Below, in pieces: positions 55,301 through 64,000 of a stretch of DNA of 64,000 nt. Source of the stretch: Ascidia mentula (Eukaryota; Chordata; Ascidiacea; Phlebobranchia; Ascidiidae); the NCBI GenBank assembly GCA_947561715.1, contig OX387204.1, positions 1,865,001 through 1,929,000 on the forward strand, written 5' to 3'. The notes beneath the pieces were generated by a model, which saw only the letters and a list, made by a program, of their open reading frames with translations, had not been told where the DNA came from and ran no database searches. A program made the position numbers and the translations under genes. The stretch's first letter is position 1. Every line of letters begins with the position of its first letter.

Positions 55301-58300
55301 TGTCATGAAGTTTACGACCATAACGCAGAGAGTTTTCGCTGCCTTGGTCGTAAACTTTATAACATACAGGCGGTGGCCTTCCAAGCTCTAGAGGTCTCCA
55401 TTTAACCGCACTTTTGTGAAACCGTCCAAAAAAATCTTGTCACAAATGCAGGCGTTTAGAATATACACAAAAATTGGGTTTGTCAAAATATAAGGTTTTC
55501 TAATATCACTGCGGTTTCGAAATCACCGAATTGTAGTTGGCACCTGTTATTTTTCATTTATGCGGACATGGAAAAGTGATGGAAACTTTATCCAAATCTT
55601 CATTACCCTGGTAATCGCGAAAATGGCTTCCCGGTCATATTTTCATTTCCACTGCTTCTCGCAGTCGAGTCTAAACGAAAGAATAAATTCTCAAAAAAAT
55701 ACTTCGGGAACTGAAAGTCTGGTTTCGTATGGCAATAAATAACTTGATTTTCTTTCAGACCGAACGAGGACACGACGTACGCCATAACATGCGGAAACGA
55801 CAAGGCCGAACTCGTGTGGAAGAAATTTATCTGCCCTGGAATCAACGCCAAATGTGTCAAGGTATGTTGGTGTTTAAGCGACCACACCGCCCGTTGTCCG
55901 TTGTATACTGAAAGGTCCCCACGCGCCGAGCACCTGCTTTGAATACAGCAGAATGCCGCGTGATTGATTTTTCAAGCGTCAACACATAAATGGCATTAAA
56001 GAAACACAGACTGCCGATATTTGAGATTTACTGCTTGTTGCACCAAAACGTAAAGAAAAAACAATGAGATCATCACCTGACATTTACCTGTTCATGTAGA
56101 AAATGTCACGGTTTTAAGCAGAATTTATTTGACCTGTTTCGAGTCCAAAAAAGACCTTATGGGCTCAACGCTCCCATTTCAATATTTAACGTGGAACCTT
56201 TTTCATTTCGATTCGGTTTCGGGCGGTGTCGAGCAGTTTCGTCACTCAAAATAACATCGATCTAAAAGCGGCCACGCTATCCAATCCGCACGCGACAGCT
56301 TATATGCTCCATACGCCATGTTGCAAACTCATCCAGGCATCTACATGTATGGATAATTGCCGCAAAGCATTCTTGAATCTTACGCGTTTTGTGCGCAGCG
56401 GGCCGGTCAGTGGTTGACTCCAAAGGAATTCGTCAGTTGCGCCGGAAAGCAGACGCTCAAGGACTGGAAACGGGCGATCAGGATCAACGGCACAATGCTG
56501 AGGTAAATTGTGCAACACCGTGAGTTGGGTGTATCCATTGCTATGTGCATGTGACCACCAGTGTAAGGTGGGGATTTACAGGTCGATCAACACGGTGTTC
56601 ATGCATTCTAAACCCGATTTCCCCGAGCCCGAAGCAGAAATTACCCCGTTTTTGTGGTTCGCCACCATAAAGCAGCACGTAGACGTTTTTTTGCCACCGC
56701 AACATAAAAATTTCGTTGCGCCTACCATTGTCGTTTTTGTACATGTAAAAATTTCCAAGTATGTGATCGTGACTCGCGGCGAACTTGACCTTCACTAATG
56801 TGTATTTAAAATTGCACGAGGCCCGTGTCCCGCCTCCCCGGCCATTTCCGGCTCCAAACCGGACCCCTCGGTTCCGCATACGGCGACGTTACTTCACCCA
56901 ACCCGCCAACTCCCCATTGACTGAAAACCTTCCTCGAGGTCACAGTCCCGACAATTTCCTCTCGCTACTTGCACGCGATTCACTGTTTGTTGTTTACACC
57001 CGACGCTCGTCGCGGCGTCATGACGTCATAAATTGGCGGCGCGAGGTGGTGAGTCACCGTGTGCCACATCCGGTGCGGAGGTAGGTGGCGTCGCGCGAAC
57101 CCAACGCACGCCTCAGGTCTCACTCTACACCGAGTTTGTTCGACAACTCGGTGAACGGCGGAATGTGGGTTCGAATCCCGCCTTACGTTGGTAATGTGTC
57201 ATTAAATATTTATTTCGTAACAACAGGGCCTTTTGACATAAAAATTTGACAAGCGAAAGTACGACAAAAACACACACATCAGTTGGATCAAACCTTATAG
57301 TGTGTAGCATACCGGACTTGGCAAACTGCACCACTTCGGGCCAAATCTGGCATGTTAGGTCTTTAATTTTGGCCCGCCAAAGGAGAGTTAATTAACGTCA
57401 ACCAATTTTTTTTGAAACTGCATTTGGATATAACTTTCCAAAATTTTAATATTTTATGGCCCGCGAGCCAAAAGTATTTCCCAGTATGCCCATCCCTGGT
57501 GTATACGGAATTGGATGGTGGGCCTTTGGTATCAGGCTCAGAAACCCTCACCCATGTTCTTGTTGATATTCTTAGGAAGCTGATTGAAAGCGGTGAGTTG
57601 AATTATTACGACCACGAAAACAACTGTTCGAACCAGTGCAGAAGCAACAAAAACTCGTCGTTCGACAGCACCGAAAAACCGTACAACTCCTTCGAAAATG
57701 ATCCCAGAGAGATGGTAAGTTGACAAAGTGTCTCACCATCGGGTTCTTAACAGTTACCTGGAAGCGAAACTGCCACGAAGTGTAAACCGACCAGCAGCTA
57801 AAGCAGCCCGAACACGTCACGGTTGTGCCCCATCCGTGTAGGATTTTTCGCCCTATCGAAAAAGGTTAACCCTGACATTGCCCAACGACGCGTGCAGGGA
57901 ACAACAAGCTATCAAAGTGTCCAGGCCTCTCTCGAATCTTGTCTTGTGAGTTTAATCGAATCGACTGGGCCATAATGCCACGCGGAACTGCGTGAAAAGG
58001 TCAAGCGTGCCGGGGTTTGCAAATGCCACCCTCGCTTAACGTAATGAGTGTGCGCCCGTGTTGAGAAAGTGGAATACAAAAATGTACACCCGAAATTGCG
58101 CTGGCTCGTCTCGCGGTTACTTACTGCAGACTTCATTCTTGACACCCCCTTCATTTTTCTGCCGCTGTTTTGTTTGCTTTGCAATTTTTCTCTGGCAAAT
58201 TTTACAGGCCTGGTTCCCGCCGTGGTTAACATTTGCACGCGCGAACGAATCACCGTGCGTGACGACACAAATCGATCCATTGTTTCGTAACAAACACCGC

Positions 58301-61300
58301 GACGCGACTTAACAATGCTCCGGTGAACGGCAGATGTTTTTCGCGCGATGCATTCAATTAGCAACGAGTCTCCCCTCCTTGGGCCGCGAGAGCCTCAGGT
58401 TAGAGGAAAAGGTTGAAGCAGGTGCGAGGTCCCTGCTGGCGCCGTTCAATTACCATACGTTAGTTGAACCCGCTGCCGGTTAGGTGAATTTCTCCTGATA
58501 TGGAGCCGTGGAAAAACAACGTCAATAGGTTGCCACGCAGTTTTCTTAAATGCCAGGGAACCGGCAATTTGATATTTTTGTTGTCAGAAATTGCGCGGCC
58601 TTTTTTTAGTCGAGCGCCCTTTGGGAAAGCGAACATAGGGACGAGGATTACGTGCAGGAGATAGCGCTGCATTCTTGGCAAAGCACTCTTGTATGTTGTA
58701 GCCCTCAAAGCGTATCCTATTACCTATTTCACAACGCCTCCATGTCCTTTTGGCCAATGAGCCCCGGGGGTAATTTTAATATTTCTCAATTGACGAAAAA
58801 TGGTTAAAATCCTCAGAAAAGCATTTTATCTCTATCATATAATTTCCTACCACGTTTAACCTAGCACGCTAAGGCTTCTCGTATTCTTGATTTATTGTAA
58901 ATTAGTGAATGAATACATATTATGACATCACAAACTGAAAGTTTATATTATATAAAAACGTTATGCAGACAGATCTAATCCGGGCAACTTTTTTTTTCCT
59001 CAAAAAATGTCAGCACAGCGGGGAATCCGGAAAATTTAACGAAATCAGAAATATATAAGTGGCGAAAAGCATGGAAAGAAACCAGTCTCTAGACTTGTGT
59101 CGACTTCGGGTGTTCAGCGTTCGAATAAACCGGGTCCGACCGTTTAAAGAACGCAGTAAAATAGACGCATCATTTCGTGATGTGCTCAAACCACGCGAGG
59201 GTAGCTCTGGCTATAACGTCACGTGGATGTAAGAGTGAACACTTACAATGACCCAAAAGCCAGCAACGTTGTGTCTGTGAACGCAACGGTGAGGTGGGGG
59301 GGTTGACGTGGCAATGGAAACAAGACCTATCTATATATATATATATTACTCCCCAACCCTGTTTGACCCGAGATTTTCAACCACCACCTGCAATTAATAG
59401 ACCCTCTGCGCCTGTGGCACCTGTCATACCTGTCACTTTCATTGTTTACGGGGCATGTTACGCGTTATGAGTAATCGATAGTGACGTGCATACAACAAAA
59501 CGTCGCATCGGACGGTGCTGTATTACAAACGAATTGTTTCTCGTTAAAATTTAGGCTCGTCGCTGAAAAAAAAAGCTAGGTTCAAAGAGAAGTGAAAACG
59601 TATTCTGTATCGTGTATTCATCAAAATCGTTTGTACTTCTACACTGTAAAGGAGTTACCCCAACTTTTTCTTTCAATTTTAGCTGAATTATCGCGTGCCG
59701 TCCCAACCGTCAGGCGAGGGTCTTCTGCCCAAGTCCAACTCAGAGGATCTTCCTTACCTCCAGAAACGGCCGGGACTCCAGAAATCACAAGAAAGTGAGT
59801 CGTCATGGTTACATGTTTCGTTCACTAATATATAAAAAGAATACCGGAACAACGAGTGCTTGCTACATTTTATTCCACCTGAAACACCAGTGCGTCTTGC
59901 ACAATGATGATAAATTGCCTCAAGACCCAATACCGCCGTTCTGTGGTCAGATAGTGGAACCGTAAATCGGCGGCCCATGAGTTAGAGACCATGTTTTTGT
60001 TTTTGAGAATCGTGTTATATTCCAGGTAACACGAGCCTGTCCATCACAGGTTCTCTTGAGCGATCCAGCTCGGAAGATTCGGGTCTGGCGCCTTCTCCTC
60101 ACGTCGATTCCATTATCATGAAGGAGGCTTTCGCATCCACTGAGAAACTGCAAGGTACGTCATTGAAGTGTGTCAAGTTCGGGCGTCGTAATATGTCTAA
60201 CCATAGGGATCTACATTAACAGTTTGAAACTACGTTCTGTATATTAAAACCAAAGCTAATATGCTGTTTATTTTGTTTAGTTAAGTTGAATGAATAGTTT
60301 TAAAAGTACTGATGATGGGCGCAGTTCGTGTTCGAAACACCTACATAACTTGAGATGATTAACAGCATAATAGCTTTGTCTTTCATATTCAAAGTAATTA
60401 TCTCTTTTGCACCCTCGTTCTATATAATAACCCACATGTCACAAACTGCGGTGACATTTTGGTGCAATTTTTAAATTTTAATTCTTTTGTCATTCTTTCC
60501 TCGCCCCCTTTCCTTTTTTTGCACAACGAACGGAACGTTGACCAAGTTAAAAGTTTTTTGCCAGAAGAGCTTGTGAGTTTATTGAAGATTATGTCAGACT
60601 GCGGCAGAAACGAATTATCTACATTCCAATAACCCTAATGTCACAACCCGCAGTGGAATGTTTTTTTGGTGTAATTTTAGGACGGAGCAATTGTGTGACA
60701 TTTTGGCGTCTATTTCAGGTACACTAGCGTGTAGATAGGAACTATTTTCTTCTGCGGTCACGTTAACATTGCTTTAAATATTGGTATTTGTATGCTGTTA
60801 ATAGAGGCGCGCTAATGTTAGGAGGCCGAAACGCAATACAGTGCTTCGAATTCGACCGGGAACACGGTCCACTTTAAAATAACCATACACGTTAAATGTC
60901 GGCGTGCTTTAATTTACCAAGCGCGTTCGTTTGCCAACTTTCTTTTCTCTTTGCAAGAGTGGGTTTTTTCACTAATGGTTCTTACTTGTCTCACGGAAAT
61001 GATTTTATTACTTTCTCCGGAAAGTGGATCATTTTCTCTTGAAAATTTTTCCTTTTCTATGCAAAACGTTTGACAACGGCTTTAATTTTTTTTCTATAAT
61101 TCAACATGAAATTCAAAAAGGGTAAAAAGAAATGATTCCATTTTGAGAAGTATTGCACATTTAAATTCCACGATCGGTTTAAATTAATTGTTTTTTTTGA
61201 CATGGGATCTTCTTTATTATCAAAACAAATTTCAATTTCGACAGTGCCTGACGCAGTTTCAAAACCTCTGCAAGCTCTTTAACTTCCTTTGACCCATGCA

Positions 61301-63963
61301 CCAGGTTTCGTGGTGATGGGGTGACTCTATTGGGAAACCCCGAAGCCACAATGTTTCAGGTCCTAGATTGCCTGGTGATTTCCACCAAGTTTGCGTGCAG
61401 ATGCGTAAAGCACCTTCGGCGAGAATTCTTCTCTGAAAACAACAAACTGCAGGGTGATATCGACCCCACGTTTTTCCCAGCTTCGTTGAAATAAAATCAA
61501 CACAGCAATTTGTGACGCAAGTTAAAAGATGTAAAAATACTCTGCCAATATATCGTTTTCCATTGGTTCGATGCGGGGCAAATGCGCAGTCGTCATCCTT
61601 ACGTTTTCGTTTTAAATATTCCATGGACGAATGTGCTCATCTAAATACATTCATCACTTTGAATAAGAGATACCGATAATGCCTAACAGCATAAGCGAAA
61701 TTCATATTATTGGCTCCACTTTGCTTAGCATAGGCGAAATATAGACATCAATTGAAAACCTTGGATTAACGACATGGATTAATTACTGAAGTCATTCATT
61801 ACTTTATTATTAATTATTTGAATACAAAGAGGTTTCGGTTTCTGTCAACAGACCTCCAGAACTTCTGGAATGGCATCATACGATCTGAACTCTTTGACGA
61901 CATCGTGCGGGATGTTTTGACTCACATCAGCAACTTGCACGCCAAAACTAAAGTCACCAACGTGGTGTCGGTCGAAGGTCAGTTACTATAAATAGTGATT
62001 GTTACGTCACCGTTTCCGGTTTGTAAACATTTAATTTTAATTGGACAGACGCTGGTACTTTGACGAATCTTGTCAACTCGTTGGAAATGATCCCTAGCAT
62101 CACCCAGCGGTTGTCATTGTACAAACACAGCATGGAGGAGCAAGCCGAAAAATCAACCAGAGAAATACAAGGTAGATTCCGTCCCGCGGGCCAAAACTGA
62201 TTCGCTATGTATTACAATCTGACCCGTTATGTCCTTTTATTTGGCCCTTCAAGCCTCTCAATCTGACACGCCTGGGGTTGGTTGACATGGGCACGAGTTA
62301 AACCCATAAAGGTTATCAGGTCGGGCGCCCATGTTTAAGGTGATTTTCTCACGGAAAATTACGCCTGCGGAACAACATTCGGACTGTTTGTATGCAAATG
62401 TTTAGCCCGAGTAATATATGACCTTTACAGACTTACTGACCTTATGTAACCCCTTTTGACCAAATTAGTGAAATGACTGCTTCTGAAAAAAAATACAAAA
62501 ACGTCAAAAAAGTCCTCACTTAAATTGTTACTGACGCTGCCAGGCATATTTTATTCTGCCAAACGTCGATAAAAATAAAGATTGCCAGAAGAGTAATATT
62601 TAGCAATAAACTCCTTACTGGTCGCTTCTACTCTCTTACGAAGTTCGTGTGTTCGGAATTTTAAAATTCGATCTTTCGAACGACTTTGTATTTTCACCCA
62701 GAACTGGAGAAAAAACTGGCCGAGCAGAAGAAGTTCGAGTTGGACTTGAAACGCAAATCTCAGCATCTGGACAGCGTGATGCCTCTCATACCAAACGAGA
62801 AGCGACAGAAAAGAACGATGCTCAGATTCGTGAGACAGAAAGCCGTGGATTCGAGAATTCCACCGGGGGTCATACCTGGTAAATAAAACGATCGCTTGTT
62901 GTATACCAGGGATAACCTGTTAACCCTTGCCCTACGCATCGCATTTAACCAACTCATGCCAATGAATCGAAGCTTATAATATCGCATTTAGTTAACGCTG
63001 AAATTTTATTTTTTAATGATTTTTCAGCCTGAAACACTTACACCCTGTGTCATTTTATAACAAAAAAACCTTCCGGGCTGTTTTAGAGACCCGATATCCA
63101 CTTACATTAACCAACCTGTTTTCGCAAATAACCGGCCTGCTGTCTGCACTTAATTTTTTACACTATGAGAATTTAGTTCGGGATAATTGACACCAGCAAG
63201 CTATTCTTATCTAACCCTTGTGTGTTTTTTGGTCACAGGTACTTCGTCATCTCCGGTCCCAGCATCCCGGATGTCCGAGGTCATGATGCCATCACGTGTT
63301 CCTAACCGTGAGTTATGGCCGCAAGCACTCCAGGTAATATATGACGACGTAAGTGAGATTTCTATGTAGGCGGTTCCCGCCATTTTTAAGCTGAAACTAA
63401 ATTTGTGCTTTTTTGTTTGTTTTAATTTGGAGAGTCTTTGTTTTCTATTAGTGATGATTTAATACGCAATTCGAAGGATTTAATGATAATAATGAAAATC
63501 TGGGGGCGCTTATCCTCACAAAAGTAGATCTAGTTTGCACTTGGAAAATATGTTCTTACTAAGGATGATTTCGATTCGAAACATGAAATATTATTTAACA
63601 TGTCGAAATTTTTTACCAAAACAGTTTTCTATAAAAGCGTTTCTGCAAAGCAAGTTTTAGTAGTAGAGCATACAAAATCATATGACCTCAAAAAGAACCC
63701 GCAACTTCCAGGAACTTCCGTAACCACACTTCCCCATTATACTCTTTCCACAGGCCACCTCAACCCAGCTCTCAAGGCTTAACGTATCCGGGTGCGTGGC
63801 CTCTGCTCTGCCCGGCATAGCTCCAATGTTCCTCACCCACGCCAACATACACACACCTCCGGAGGGTTTCCCCCCATCGTCACTCTCCCAAGCCTTCATG
63901 GCCTCGCAGCAGGCGGCGCATCAGCATTCGCCCCGCGACACACAGTCGCCCAGCAAGAAGTGA
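49323..63963 (+). CDS. GMEB: Glucocorticoid modulatory element-binding protein (GMEB), SAND-domain factor, 14 exons, 565 aa
   Basis: Exons: 49323-49403, 49571-49674, 50039-50149, 52459-52542, 55759-55861, 56399-56502, 57576-57714, 59683-59794, 60026-60154, 61852-61977, 62049-62171, 62702-62878, 63239-63333, 63754-63963; 1698 nt in total, all phases agree. Residues 134-218 are a SAND domain: YAITCGNDKAELVWKKF, CPGINAKCVK, TPKEFVSCAGK, the DNA-contacting KDWK (182-185) in LKDWKRAIRINGTMLR, and a closing zinc-type set YYDHENNCSNQC. This matches GMEB1/GMEB2 more closely than DEAF1. After a serine-rich linker come the conserved LQNFWNGIIRSELFDDIV helix (residues 323-340), corresponding to the DTLMFWKGIADVGLMEEVV segment of GMEB1, and a coiled coil (ELEKKLAEQKKFELDLKRK) used for dimerisation. 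GMEBs bind tandem CGTPyA sites and modulate steroid-receptor responses. One gene here corresponds to the two vertebrate paralogs. Introns are long (up to 3.2 kb) compared with other genes in the window. Start chosen at MPNSDQ; an in-frame extension upstream is possible. The stop lies 37 bp from the window end. Confidence 0.92.
55292..55373. repeat. Foldback hairpin, 29-nt arms, 24-nt loop
   Basis: 55292-55320 (CCGCCTGTATGTCATGAAGT..) is the reverse complement of 55345-55373 apart from two positions. It lies in GMEB intron 4 (52543-55758). Probably a palindromic MITE or inverted duplication. Confidence 0.8.
57350..57502. repeat. hAT-like repeat end
   Basis: TGGCCCGC words at 57370 and 57456 and a closing TATGCCCATCCCTGG (57483-57497) have the look of hAT-type MITE ends (CAGGGATGGGC in reverse). 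It lies in GMEB intron 6, just upstream of the exon at 57576. A related TCCCGCGGGCC run occurs at about 62.19 kb. Confidence 0.4.
59330..59347. repeat. (TA)n microsatellite
   Basis: A run of about nine TA units in GMEB intron 7. Confidence 0.9.
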
Positions 63964-64000
63964 CCGCGAGACGGCGCCCGAGAGAGCACAGACTTGATTT

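Noticed and set aside
57120..57190. Possible tRNA: GGGTTCGAATCCC looks like a B box with a good T arm
   Set aside because: No matching acceptor strands, A box or anticodon arm could be folded upstream; at most a tRNA-derived fragment.

Overview
This is animal nuclear DNA: intron-rich genes with GT-AG junctions, a eukaryotic tRNA-Asp gene, AATAAA signals and DNA-transposon debris. Gene content (GMEB-type SAND factor, SLC35C1, AKIP1, CCDC34, an SLC16 transporter, an F-box/WD40 protein, a secreted Reeler protein) fits an invertebrate deuterostome. Compact genes, splice acceptors just 5' of several start codons and patchy CpG depletion make a tunicate my best guess. That is inference; no sequence comparison was run.

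Layout. 1-3.8 kb: intergenic, with a 20-bp minisatellite and a long near-perfect hairpin. 3.8-5.3 kb (-): four-exon secreted Reeler-domain gene. 5.3-11.9 kb: no confident gene, but an apparently intact type I hammerhead ribozyme at about 9.0 kb. 11.9-26.5 kb (-): 13-exon F-box gene with seven WD40 repeats; its 6.1-kb intron holds a complete SLC16-like transporter gene on the + strand (17.0-20.3 kb). 27.5-30.0 kb (+): SLC35C1 GDP-fucose transporter, tail to tail with AKIP1 (31.0-32.0 kb, -). 32.6-36.3 kb (-): two short membrane-protein genes, each with two hydrophobic segments followed by PPxY motifs. 38.3-40.2 kb (+): CCDC34. 40.6-42.9 kb: a 2.3-kb DNA transposon with terminal inverted repeats, ACGTC-rich subterminal arrays and remains of a spliced gene. 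43.1 kb: tRNA-Asp(GTC). 45.9-64.0 kb (+): GMEB, 14 exons with two possible extra 5' exons.

The genes are mostly unrelated housekeeping or regulatory functions: SCF-type ubiquitin targeting, monocarboxylate-type transport, Golgi GDP-fucose import, PKA/NF-kB adaptor, ciliary coiled coil and transcription factor. The most unusual content is a dispersed family of hammerhead ribozymes (one apparently intact, one near-intact, two decayed), the nested antisense transporter gene, three foldback hairpins and the ACGTC transposon.

Gene models were joined by hand: reading frame was carried through every exon junction, and for complete models the total coding length is a multiple of three. Protein names rest on recognised motifs and remembered family sequences, not on searches.
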